Origin: Arthrobacter sp. NicSoilB8
GTDB taxonomy: Bacteria > Actinomycetota > Actinomycetes > Actinomycetales > Micrococcaceae
Length of the DNA: 64,000 bases
Assembly: GCF_019977355.1 (NCBI RefSeq)
Contig: NZ_AP024655.1
Location: 3,906,001 to 3,970,000, forward strand
Direction: 5' to 3'
Part shown: piece by piece, positions 41,924-49,711 of the stretch
Layout: the number at the start of each line of letters is the position of its first letter
Numbering within the stretch: position 1 is the first letter of the stretch
Notes under the pieces: generated by a model
What the model was told of the DNA's origin: nothing
Databases searched by the model: none
Seen by the model: the letters and a program-made list of their open reading frames with translations, nothing else
Made by a program: the position numbers and the translations under genes

Positions 41924-42049
41924 CTACAAGTCGGTTAGGGCCAACAGAACCACACAGCCGGTGGCGACCGTTAGGAGCGCCAAGCCCACGTAGGACCACC
42001 ACCGGGGCCGCCTGCGATGGGGGTTGATGTCCACGTACGGCACTGTCAT
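41924..42049 (-). CDS. Tiny membrane protein 2 upstream of the MinD-like gene
   Basis: 41 residues, ATG 42047-42049 to TAG 41924-41926. A basic start (MTVPYVDINPHRRRPRW) is followed by one hydrophobic helix (YVGLALLTVATGCVVLLAL). The ATG overlaps the stop of the preceding tiny gene (ATGA), a strong sign that both are translated. It precedes the MinD-like gene by 149 bases. No family recognised. Confidence 0.55.
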   Translation of the reverse strand: MTVPYVDINPHRRRPRWWSYVGLALLTVATGCVVLLALTDL

Positions 42050-42192
42050 GACTCCCGGCGCTGAGGGATAGGGACTAGGATGGGCCCGCGCCTGGGGCGC
42101 CTGAGGCGAAGCAGCACGTAGAACACGGCCGAAAGAAACCCGAGGCTTCCCAACAGAATGCATAGGGCAAAGAAATAGCCGGGCAGAGTCAT
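42046..42192 (-). CDS. Tiny membrane protein 1
   Basis: 48 residues, ATG 42190-42192 to TGA 42046-42048, with a perfect AGGAGG at 42201-42206 eight bases upstream. One N-terminal hydrophobic helix (about 5-28, FALCILLGSLGFLSAVFYVL) is followed by a strongly basic tail (RLRRPRRG...PQRRES). The topology would place the tail in the cytoplasm. Translationally coupled to the next tiny gene. Too short for routine gene callers; no family recognised. Confidence 0.6.
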   Translation of the reverse strand: MTLPGYFFALCILLGSLGFLSAVFYVLLRLRRPRRGPILVPIPQRRES

Positions 42193-42357
42193 TGGTGAGA
42201 CCTCCTGGAAGCAGCGGCATCATTGACGCGAGCCTTAGGATCCCCATCCTCCGGGCGAGCTGAGCGCTAGCGGGCTTAGACCCGGGTTGCGGGTCCCCAC
42301 GAGGTTACTCACGAGTTACAAGCGTTGTCCACCCGGCGCGCCCGGAGGCCGCCAGCC

Positions 42358-43173
42358 TCAGCGGTGGGCGCGCGTGTCCTGGAGGCGCTTGATGAACCAG
42401 CGCGACTGCTCAGGCCCGTACGGCAGGATCGGGATGGCTTTCGTTGCATCGTCCGGGGTTTCACGGGTGGCCTGAATGGCCTGGCGGACCGCGGTGGTCA
42501 TGGTGTTGGCCATGGTCTTGACGAACTGGTCGCTGCACGGCTCGCCGTGGCCGGGAATCAGGAACTCGTAGCGGTGCCGCAGCGCGGACAGGTGGCGGAG
42601 TGCGTCGGCCCAGTCCTCCGGGAAGGAATCCTCGAAGGACGGGTGGGAGCCCTGTTCCACGAGGTCGCCAGCGAAGAGCGTGCTGGCCGTGCCGACCAGG
42701 AGGTCGCCGTCGGTGTGTCCCCGGCCCAGATAGAACAAGGTGGCGGTCTGTCCGCCAAGGTCCACGAGGACCGGCTGGTCTTTCACGATCGCGTTGGGAA
42801 CCACCAGCTCGACGTCAGCGCCCTCTCCGGCGGCCATCTCCGGCTCCGCCGGAGCCACGAACCGGCGCTGCTCGTCGCCATTCTCCTCTATTTCCGCGGC
42901 GCAGTTCTCGTGCGCCCAGAACTCCGTGACGCCGGCGCCGGCGAAGACCGCATTGCCGAAGAAATGGTCGTAGTGGGCGTGCGTGTTGACCACTACGAGG
43001 GGCAGCTGGGTCTTTTCACGAACTGCGGCCAGGATCTCACGTCCCTGCCGGGGGCCGCCACCGGTGTCGATCACCATGGCGCGCTCACTGCCGACCACCA
43101 GGCCCGTGTTGAGCAGAGAATCTTGAGTTGTCAGTACGTAGTTGTCCGGACCGACTTCGAGCCATCGTGACAT
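42358..43173 (-). CDS. MBL-fold metallohydrolase
   Basis: 271 residues from ATG 43171-43173. The metallo-beta-lactamase fold signature THAHYDH (HxHxDH) is followed by the other zinc ligands in GRGHTDGDL, FAGDLVEQG and IPGHGEP. Close to the family of glyoxalase-II-like and quinol/lactamase-type hydrolases; the substrate is unknown. An N-terminal extension from an upstream start at 43272 has no family features. Separate transcription unit on the minus strand. Confidence 0.85.
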   Translation of the reverse strand: MSRWLEVGPDNYVLTTQDSLLNTGLVVGSERAMVIDTGGGPRQGREILAAVREKTQLPLVVVNTHAHYDHFFGNAVFAGAGVTEFWAHENCAAEIEENGDEQRRFVAPAEPEMAAGEGADVELVVPNAIVKDQPVLVDLGGQTATLFYLGRGHTDGDLLVGTASTLFAGDLVEQGSHPSFEDSFPEDWADALRHLSALRHRYEFLIPGHGEPCSDQFVKTMANTMTTAVRQAIQATRETPDDATKAIPILPYGPEQSRWFIKRLQDTRAHR

Positions 43174-43733
43174 TGAATCTCTCCGTATTTCCGACGCTTT
43201 TCCGGCGTTGTTGGTGCGCTGTACAAGCCTCGATTCTACCCGCGGAGCTGGCCGGAAGCTGGAAGCCGGCACTGCGCTGTGGGTTTGTCATTTCGCTCGG
43301 CGCCTGCACGGGTTCAGGGTGCGTCCGCACCGAAACTAGCTTTACAGTTCAGGCCGCCGTCGTAACCGAAGCGCAACTGGCAGCAGCCGGCGTACCCATA
43401 GTCGTATGAGGCCCGGCACCGACTTCGTTCCCGGCAATCCCATAATCCTTGGGGTTATCACCAGTGGGATCACTAAAGCGGGTCTGCTTGGGGAGTGGTG
43501 GACCTGTCTTCGAACGTGCATTCGTCGTTGTCTGACAGGCTGTCCGTGTCCGGGCCAAACCCAGCACTTCGGGGCCGCCGGACTGCATTCAGGTCCCTTC
43601 GATTGAACTTCACTATCGAAGAAAGTCCCATCGTAACGTCGAGGTAACATGTCAACGTCGCGCGGCCGAATTTTGGCTATAGCATGCAGTTGCTTGACAA
43701 GACAAACAACAAGCCGGCATTTATAGTGCCGAT
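43174..43733. other. Intergenic region at the left edge of an AT-richer patch
   Basis: About 560 bases. Short frames on both strands lack ribosome sites and family features. GC falls from about 43580, where the sequence AAGAAAGTCCCATCGTAACG and the following 100 bases lead into the pyruvyl transferase promoter. Confidence 0.5.
43722..43727 (+). promoter_or_regulatory. -10 element of a leaderless pyruvyl-transferase transcript
   Basis: TATAGT at 43722-43727 ends six bases before the ATG at 43734, and no ribosome site precedes the ATG. A TTGACA lies at 43694-43699, but 22 bases away, too far for standard spacing. The simplest reading is a leaderless mRNA. Confidence 0.45.
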
Positions 43734-44801
43734 ATGGGTAATTTAGGTCAACCGAAAACTGTACTAATTATCGGCGGCGCAGGCTGGAGCAACGTAGGGG
43801 ACGACCTGATTGCCTCTTCACTCAAAAAGTGGATGCAAACGGAAGGTTGCCGGACGCAGATCGTCGGGGGTCCGCGGCCGAACCTCGAGGGGAGCCGGCA
43901 TCTCACGATGGACGGGAGTCTGCCATCAAAACTAAGGCTCCTTTGGAACATTGCCCGGGCAGGTTATGTCCTAATCGGCGGTGGTGGCCTTCTGGACGAT
44001 AGGGCTAAACTGTTCTACCGGCCATTCACGCGTGCAGCCCTTGCCTGCCGGCTGTTTCGAACCCCCTACGCGTTCGCAGGCATCGGTGTAGGGCCGATAC
44101 AACTAGAGTCATCGAAGGCCTCATACCTTGCGGCCGCTCAAGGGGCACACAGAGTATACGTTCGCGATCAAGCATCAAAGGACCGGCTCCTAGACTGCGG
44201 AGTGAGCCGGCAGATAGATATCGTGAATGACCCTGTTCTATGGGGTGTTGACCTTCAGCCAAGAGCCGCCCAGGAGTATGACCTGACCGTGAACCTACGG
44301 AACTGGCACTCTCCACGCCGACCCGTGGAGGGGTACGAAGGTCCCATTGACGCCACCGTTGTGGAGTCTGTCGCGCAGATGATCAATGGCTGCTATGGTC
44401 CGGAAGCCAAGATAGCGCTCGTGTCCATGAGCTCAAACCCTGGCGATGACGACTCAACATTGCTTGACCAGCTCAACTCGCGACTGGCCGCGACAGTGAG
44501 CACTTTCTATGATTGCTCACCCAGTCAGGTGGAGGCGGTTATCAGCGAGTCCAAGTCCGTGCTTGCTATGCGACTACACGCATGCCTGCTAGGCGTTCGC
44601 AACTCCCGTCAGGTAATAGGCCTGGCTTATGACCCCAAAGTGGCACAACAGGGAGAATTACTCGGATTCGCGACCATATCCCTGGATGCTGATTTTGAAA
44701 AAAGCGGGGCGCAAAAAATTGCGGCCGCATTCAAATCAAGAAGCCCGTCCAGAACAAACTACCCGGCGCCTGCGGCCCCGTGGTCCAGCCTCGGGGACTA
44801 A
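43734..44801 (+). CDS. Polysaccharide pyruvyl transferase family protein
   Basis: 355 residues. The family start VLIIGGAGWSNVGDDLIASSL and the later LIGGGGLLDDRAKLFY, AGIGVGPI, VRDQASKDRL and SKSVLAMRLHACLLG blocks are all present. Members add pyruvate ketals to sugars of exopolysaccharides (CsaB/WcaK-like). Codon use is AT-richer than the flanking 2-oxoacid dehydrogenase genes, as in the exopolysaccharide locus 6 kb further on, so it may belong functionally to that locus or have been acquired. The C-terminal 20 residues are Pro/Ser-rich. Confidence 0.85.
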   Translation: MGNLGQPKTVLIIGGAGWSNVGDDLIASSLKKWMQTEGCRTQIVGGPRPNLEGSRHLTMDGSLPSKLRLLWNIARAGYVLIGGGGLLDDRAKLFYRPFTRAALACRLFRTPYAFAGIGVGPIQLESSKASYLAAAQGAHRVYVRDQASKDRLLDCGVSRQIDIVNDPVLWGVDLQPRAAQEYDLTVNLRNWHSPRRPVEGYEGPIDATVVESVAQMINGCYGPEAKIALVSMSSNPGDDDSTLLDQLNSRLAATVSTFYDCSPSQVEAVISESKSVLAMRLHACLLGVRNSRQVIGLAYDPKVAQQGELLGFATISLDADFEKSGAQKIAAAFKSRSPSRTNYPAPAAPWSSLGD

Positions 44802-44918
44802 AGACCAGGCACGTGGCACGCCGATACGCAGGCCCAGCGCCAACCTCTCGTCCGGCGGCTCCGGGAGCAATCCAGCGGATCAGACAAGTGCCGGAGTCGC
44901 ACCACTAACCGAAAGCGG

Positions 44919-46406
44919 CTACAAATCCGCCAGCACCGACCCCGGATTCTCGATCGCATCGGCGACGTAGCGGAGGAAGCCGCCGGCCGTGCCGCCGTCG
45001 CAGACCCGGTGGTCGAAGGTGAGCGTGAGTTCGGTGACCTTGCGGACCGCGAGCTCCCCGTTGACCACCCAGGGCTTGTCGATGATCCGCCCGACGCCCA
45101 GGATGCCGACCTCGGGGTGGTTGATAATCGCGGCGGAGCCGTCCACCCCGAACACGCCGTAGTTGTTCAGCGTGAACGTGCCGCTGCCCAGGTCCGCCGG
45201 GGTCGCCTTGCCCTCGCGGACGACCGCGGTGAGCCGGCGGATCTCGCTGTCCAGTTCGCGGGCGCTGAGCTTGTCCGCGTTGCGCACCGAGGGCACCATC
45301 AGTCCGCGGTCGGTCTGTGCCGCGAAACCGAGGTTGACGCCGTCGAACGCCACGATCTCCTGGCTGGCTCCACCGGTGGTGTCCTCGGTGGTGACGATCC
45401 TGGTGTTGAGCTCGGGGTACTTCTTCAGCCCGGCAGTGACGAACCGGGCGATGAACGCCAGCAGGCCCGGCGTGTTGTGCGGGTCCGACTTCTTCAACGC
45501 CGCACGCATCTCCACGAGCGCCGTGGCGTCCACATCCACCCACACCGTGGCTTCGGGGATCTCGGAGCGGCTGCGCGTCATGTTCGCCGCGACGGCCTTC
45601 CGCACGCCCCGCACGGCGGTGCGGCCGGTAATGCCGAGCCCGGTGCGGGCATCGGCAGCCCCGGATGCCATGGCGGGGACCGCCGGCACCGCCGGAACCG
45701 GCAGGTCGGCAGGCTCTGCTACCGGGGACGCCACCGCAGGGGCCGGGTTGATGGCGGCCTCGACGTCCCGCCGCATGATGAGCCCGCTGGCCCCCGACCC
45801 CTGGAGTCCCCCCAAATCGACCCCATGATCGCGCGCCATCCGGCGGACCAGCGGAGAAATAACGGCCCCCAGCTTCCCGGGAACCCGGGTGCGCAGGAGC
45901 AACAGGTCATCGGATGCCTTCTCGGCCTCCGACACCCGGGCCACCGGAGCAGCTACCGAGGCAGTCCCCCTAGGTGCCCGGGTCCGCCGGGCAACCCCGT
46001 GCCCGCCGGGGGTTCCGTACCCAATGAGGACATTCCCGGACCCGGCTTTCTCCTCCTCGCGGTACACCTCGGCCGCGGCGTCCTCCGTCCCGGCCGGCTC
46101 AGCCGCCGGAGTGTCGGCAGGTGCGGCCTCCGGGGCGGCGGTGAGCGCGGCCCCGGAGGCACCGATAGGAGTCACCGAGATCAGCGGCTTGCCGACGTCG
46201 AGGGTCTGGCCGGGCTCGCCGTGCAGCACGGCCACGGTGCCGGCGTACGGAGAGGGCACCTCCACCATGGACTTGGCGGTCTCGACCTCGGCGATCGGCT
46301 GGTCCACGCGGATCTCGTCACCCACGGCGACGAGCCAGTTGACGAGTTCCGCCTCGGTGAGGCCTTCGCCGAGGTCCGGGAGGAGGAATACTTGCGGTTC
46401 GCTCAT
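44919..46406 (-). CDS. Dihydrolipoamide acyltransferase (E2) of a branched-chain-type 2-oxoacid dehydrogenase
   Basis: 495 residues. One N-terminal lipoyl domain with the lipoylated lysine in EVETAKSMVEVPSP (about residue 44), a Pro/Ala linker, a peripheral-subunit-binding domain (VISPLVRRMARDHGVDLGGLQGSG), a second linker and the catalytic domain ending with FDHRVCDGGTAGGFL, where histidine and aspartate are catalytic. Transfers acyl groups from E1 to CoA. Last gene of the E1alpha-E1beta-E2 operon, two bases after E1beta. The substrate is probably branched-chain oxoacids; pyruvate is possible. No E3 gene follows. Confidence 0.92.
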   Translation of the reverse strand: MSEPQVFLLPDLGEGLTEAELVNWLVAVGDEIRVDQPIAEVETAKSMVEVPSPYAGTVAVLHGEPGQTLDVGKPLISVTPIGASGAALTAAPEAAPADTPAAEPAGTEDAAAEVYREEEKAGSGNVLIGYGTPGGHGVARRTRAPRGTASVAAPVARVSEAEKASDDLLLLRTRVPGKLGAVISPLVRRMARDHGVDLGGLQGSGASGLIMRRDVEAAINPAPAVASPVAEPADLPVPAVPAVPAMASGAADARTGLGITGRTAVRGVRKAVAANMTRSRSEIPEATVWVDVDATALVEMRAALKKSDPHNTPGLLAFIARFVTAGLKKYPELNTRIVTTEDTTGGASQEIVAFDGVNLGFAAQTDRGLMVPSVRNADKLSARELDSEIRRLTAVVREGKATPADLGSGTFTLNNYGVFGVDGSAAIINHPEVGILGVGRIIDKPWVVNGELAVRKVTELTLTFDHRVCDGGTAGGFLRYVADAIENPGSVLADL

Positions 46407-46408
46407 GG

Positions 46409-47521
46409 TCAGTCTTCCCACTGGAGGTCGTCAACGGCGTCGAGGATGCGGTCCACGCCGGGCAGGTAGTAGTGCTCGAGTTTCGGTGCCGGGTACGGCA
46501 CGTCGAAGCCGGTGACGCGGCGGATCGGCGCGGCCAGGTGGTGGAAGCAGCGTTCCTGGACCCGGGCCACGATTTCCGAAGCCACCGAGGCGAAGCCGTG
46601 GGCCTCGGCGATGACCACGGCGCGGCCGGTTTTCCGGACCGAGGCGCAGACGGTTTCGTCGTCAAACGGCACGATCGATCGGACGTCGATCACCTCCAGC
46701 GAGCGGCCTTCCTCGGCGGCGGCAGCAGCGGCGGCGAGTGCCGTCGGGACGGACGGCCCGTAGGCGATCAGGGTGGCGTCGGTGCCGGGGCGGGCGACGG
46801 CGGCGCGGCCCTCGGAGGAAGTGCCCCGTTCGGTGTTCGCGGCGTGCTCGGCGCGCAGCGCGTCCAGGTCCACCTGGTCCTTGGACCAGTACAGCTTCTT
46901 GGGCTCCATGAACATGACGGGGTCGTCGGAGTCGATGGCTTCGCGGAGCATCCGGTAGCCGTCGGCCACGGTGGCCGGGGTGAAGACCTTCAGTCCGGCG
47001 GTGTGGGCGTAGTAGGCCTCGGAGGAGTCGCAGTGGTGCTCCACTCCCCCGATGCCGCCGGCGTACGGGACCCTGATGACCATGGGCAGCTTCACGGCAC
47101 CCTTGGTGCGGTTGTGCATCTTGGCGACGTGGCTGACGATCTGTTCGAAGGCCGGGTAGGCGAAGGCGTCGAACTGCATCTCGATGACAGGGCGCATGCC
47201 GTTCATCGCCATGCCCACGGCCATGCCCACAATGCCGGATTCGGCCAGCGGGGTGTCGAAGCAGCGGCTCTGCCCGAAGGTCTTGGTCAGGCCGTCCGTG
47301 ATGCGGAAGACGCCGCCGAGCATGCCGACGTCCTCGCCAAAGACCAGGACGGACTCGTCCGCGTGCATGGCATCGGCCATGGCCGTGTTCAGGGCCTTGG
47401 CCAGCGTGATGCTCTGCGGGCCGGTCCTTTCGGCCTCAACTGCAGCCCCGGCGGCCGCGCGGGCGGTGGCGGCGCTGACGTTGCCGTTGGCCTCGGAGGA
47501 CGTGGTGACGGTGGGGCTCAT
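46409..47521 (-). CDS. 2-Oxoacid dehydrogenase E1 component, beta subunit
   Basis: 370 residues. An Ala-rich tail of about 30 residues precedes the transketolase-like domain: LNTAMADAMHADESVLVFGEDVG, GMAVGMAMNGMRPVIEMQFDAF, then LEVIDVRSIVPFDDETVCASV and the C-terminal RVTGFDVPYPAPKLEHYYLP. Forms the alpha2beta2 thiamine-diphosphate E1 with the upstream subunit, whose stop overlaps its start (ATGA). Sequence resembles branched-chain 2-oxoacid dehydrogenase (Bkd) beta chains. Confidence 0.93.
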   Translation of the reverse strand: MSPTVTTSSEANGNVSAATARAAAGAAVEAERTGPQSITLAKALNTAMADAMHADESVLVFGEDVGMLGGVFRITDGLTKTFGQSRCFDTPLAESGIVGMAVGMAMNGMRPVIEMQFDAFAYPAFEQIVSHVAKMHNRTKGAVKLPMVIRVPYAGGIGGVEHHCDSSEAYYAHTAGLKVFTPATVADGYRMLREAIDSDDPVMFMEPKKLYWSKDQVDLDALRAEHAANTERGTSSEGRAAVARPGTDATLIAYGPSVPTALAAAAAAAEEGRSLEVIDVRSIVPFDDETVCASVRKTGRAVVIAEAHGFASVASEIVARVQERCFHHLAAPIRRVTGFDVPYPAPKLEHYYLPGVDRILDAVDDLQWED

Positions 47522-48774
47522 TTCCCGGCCTCCCTTGCGGTGGATGCGGCTGAAGTGGATGCGGCGTCACGGGCGAGTTCGTCGGCGAGCATGGCGGACT
47601 GTTCCTTCAGCTGCGGGGTGGGCGTGGAGAACACGTACTTGAAGAGGTCCTGCGGCTCCACCGGGACCTCTTCGCTGAGGCCTTCGCGCAGCTGCGTGGC
47701 AACCGCTTCCGCCTTGTCGGCGATCCTGGATGCACGATCGTCGTCGAGGATGCCGCGGTCCGTCAGGTAGGTCTTCATCCGGCTCAGCGGGTCCTTGGCC
47801 ACCCATTCGACGACTTCGCTGTCCTGCCGGTAGCGGGTGGCGTCATCGGCGTTGGTGTGCGCCTGCATCCGGTAGGTGTGGGCCTCCACGAGCAGCGGGC
47901 CCGAGCCTTCCCGGGCGAGCTTGACGGCACGGCCCAGGACGGCGAGCAGGGCGACGACGTCGTTGCCGTCCACGCGTTCGCCGGCCATGCCGTAGCCGAC
48001 GGCTTTGTGGGCGAGCGACGGCGCGACGGACTGGTGCGCGAGCGGCACGGAGATGGCGTACTGGTTGTTCTGGACGAAGAAGACCACGGGCAGGTGGAAG
48101 ACGGCGGCGAAGTTCAGGGCCTCGTGGAAGTCGCCTTCGCTGGTGGCGCCGTCGCCGCACATGGCCAGGACCACGGTGTCCTCGCCGCGTAGCTTGGCGG
48201 CGTGGGCCACGCCGACGCCGTGCAGCAGCTGGGTGGTCAGCGGGGTGCACTGGATGCCGACCTTGTGTTTGGCGGGGTCGTAGCCGCCGTGCCAGTCGCC
48301 GCGGAACAGGGTCATGGTCTGGACGGGGTCGACGCCGCGGGCCATCACGGCCACGGAGTCGCGGTAGGTGGGGAACATCCAGTCGCCCCCGGCGAGGCAC
48401 AGGGCCGCGGCGACCTGACAGGCCTCCTGGCCGTGGCTGGAGGGGTAGACGGCCATGCGGCCCTGCCGGACGAGTGCTGAGTTCTGGTCGTTGACGCGGC
48501 GGCCGATGACGAGCTGCTCGTAGGCGGCCAGGAGTTCGGCGTCGCTGGGCAGGCTGTATTCGTGCCCGGGCTGAGTGCCCTGCTCTGTGTGGGGGTTCAG
48601 CGTGCCGTCGGGCCCGACCATCTGGATCTGGTGGCGGGCGGGGAGCATGTAGTCCTCCACCGTGATGCCGAACTTGCGCACGGCCTCGCTGGCTGCGTCC
48701 TTCGGTCCGGCATCCGCCGGTCCCGGCTCCGCTGGAGCGGGCTGGTGCGCAGCGTGGTCTGCGGAGATCGTCAT
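47518..48774 (-). CDS. 2-Oxoacid dehydrogenase E1 component, alpha subunit
   Basis: 418 residues. The TPP-binding motif GDGATSEGDFHEALNFAAVF...NNQYAIS (GDG to NN spacing about 30) is intact, as is the phosphorylation-loop region HTYRMQAHTNADDATRYR. The first 45 residues are a Pro/Ala-rich tail. Decarboxylates a 2-oxoacid and passes the acyl group to E2 lipoate. First gene of the operon, divergent from an Lrp-type regulator, the usual arrangement of bkd operons, so branched-chain oxoacids from Leu/Ile/Val breakdown are the likely substrates. Confidence 0.93.
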   Translation of the reverse strand: MTISADHAAHQPAPAEPGPADAGPKDAASEAVRKFGITVEDYMLPARHQIQMVGPDGTLNPHTEQGTQPGHEYSLPSDAELLAAYEQLVIGRRVNDQNSALVRQGRMAVYPSSHGQEACQVAAALCLAGGDWMFPTYRDSVAVMARGVDPVQTMTLFRGDWHGGYDPAKHKVGIQCTPLTTQLLHGVGVAHAAKLRGEDTVVLAMCGDGATSEGDFHEALNFAAVFHLPVVFFVQNNQYAISVPLAHQSVAPSLAHKAVGYGMAGERVDGNDVVALLAVLGRAVKLAREGSGPLLVEAHTYRMQAHTNADDATRYRQDSEVVEWVAKDPLSRMKTYLTDRGILDDDRASRIADKAEAVATQLREGLSEEVPVEPQDLFKYVFSTPTPQLKEQSAMLADELARDAASTSAASTAREAGK

Positions 48775-48933
48775 TGGTCCGTCCTTCTGTAGCCACTTAT
48801 CTTTCCCAGTATGCGGTCAGCCGATGTTTCGTATCCAGCCCCGTCGGAAATCATGGAGAAGTCAACGAATTTGGCCTAATCTGGAAGACGAATCGTAAGT
48901 GTGAGCTGGATTACCGGCGGGAGTTGTAGACGA
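48775..48933. promoter_or_regulatory. Divergent control region between E1alpha and the Lrp-type regulator
   Basis: 159 bases between divergent starts, AT-richer than the genes. Lrp-type repressors commonly bind such regions and repress both sides. Near the regulator, TCTGGAAGACGAATCGTAAG contains a small inverted element, but no operator can be assigned from sequence alone. Confidence 0.45.
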
Positions 48934-49398
48934 ATGGCAGAGCTTGAGCCGGACCAGGCGGCGATGCCGCTGGACGATGTGGACCGGAACATCATTGCGG
49001 AGCTGACCCGGGACGGCCGGATGTCCGTGACGCAGGTAGCGGAGAACGTCCACATTTCGCGCGCGCACGCGTACACGCGGATTGCCCGGCTGACCGGAGA
49101 AGGCGTCCTGACCAAGTTCACCGCGCTGGTGGATCCGATCAAGGCCGGCCTCAAGTCCTCGGCCTATGTGACGCTAAAAGTGCGCCAGCATTCCTGGCGC
49201 GAACTCCGCGAACTCCTGCGCGCCATCCCCGAGGTGCACCATATTGCGCTGGTGGGCGGGGACTTCGACGTCATCCTGCTGGTGCGCGCGGTGGACAACA
49301 TTGACCTGCGCCGGGTGATCTTTGACCAACTGCAGTCCATGCCCGGGGTCCTGGACACCCAGACATTCCTGGTGTTTGAAGACGTGGATACGCTCTAG
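48934..49398 (+). CDS. Lrp/AsnC-family transcriptional regulator (BkdR-like)
   Basis: 154 residues. The N-terminal helix-turn-helix (about 10-60) reads LDDVDRNIIAELTRDGRMSVTQVAENVHISRAHAYTRIARL in overlapping pieces, and the C-terminal RAM ligand domain includes SAYVTLKVRQHSW, HHIALVGGDFDVILLVRA and VLDTQTFLVFEDV. Divergent from the 2-oxoacid dehydrogenase operon, so it probably controls it in response to a branched-chain amino acid. ATG 48934 with GGGAG ten bases upstream; an in-frame GTG at 48901 is the alternative. Confidence 0.92.
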   Translation: MAELEPDQAAMPLDDVDRNIIAELTRDGRMSVTQVAENVHISRAHAYTRIARLTGEGVLTKFTALVDPIKAGLKSSAYVTLKVRQHSWRELRELLRAIPEVHHIALVGGDFDVILLVRAVDNIDLRRVIFDQLQSMPGVLDTQTFLVFEDVDTL

Positions 49399-49711
49399 CG
49401 TGTCTGGTGCTTGAGGATTCAGAAACCGCTGGCGTGCTTGGGGTTTGAGGATTTAGTTACGCGCGGGCGTGCACGAAGAATTTCCAGGGCAAATGCCTGC
49501 GACTAAGATGTCACATGCCGTTTCCGAAGGGACGAGAACATAGTCGTCGACTCAGGGCGACTCCGATGAGCATCGCTCCAACTGCCCCGACAGACGGACC
49601 GTCTGCAGCAGGCTTAGATGTCACGTTATAATTGCCACTAGCGCACGAATATTGCAGTTCGGGTTGCGTGCCAATCGGCATACGCCAGCTATCACACAGG
49701 GGGACCCCGGT
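49399..49711. promoter_or_regulatory. Leader and promoter region of the exopolysaccharide kinase gene
   Basis: No gene. A perfect -10 TATAAT lies at 49627-49632 without a clear -35, giving a leader of roughly 70 bases before the TTG start at 49712. Near 49410-49465 two imperfect copies of GCTTG..TTGAGGATT..AG lie in tandem. Confidence 0.45.

Noticed and set aside
43342..43650. Overlapping short frames before the pyruvyl transferase
   Set aside because: Three competing frames in the same DNA, none with a ribosome site or recognisable sequence.
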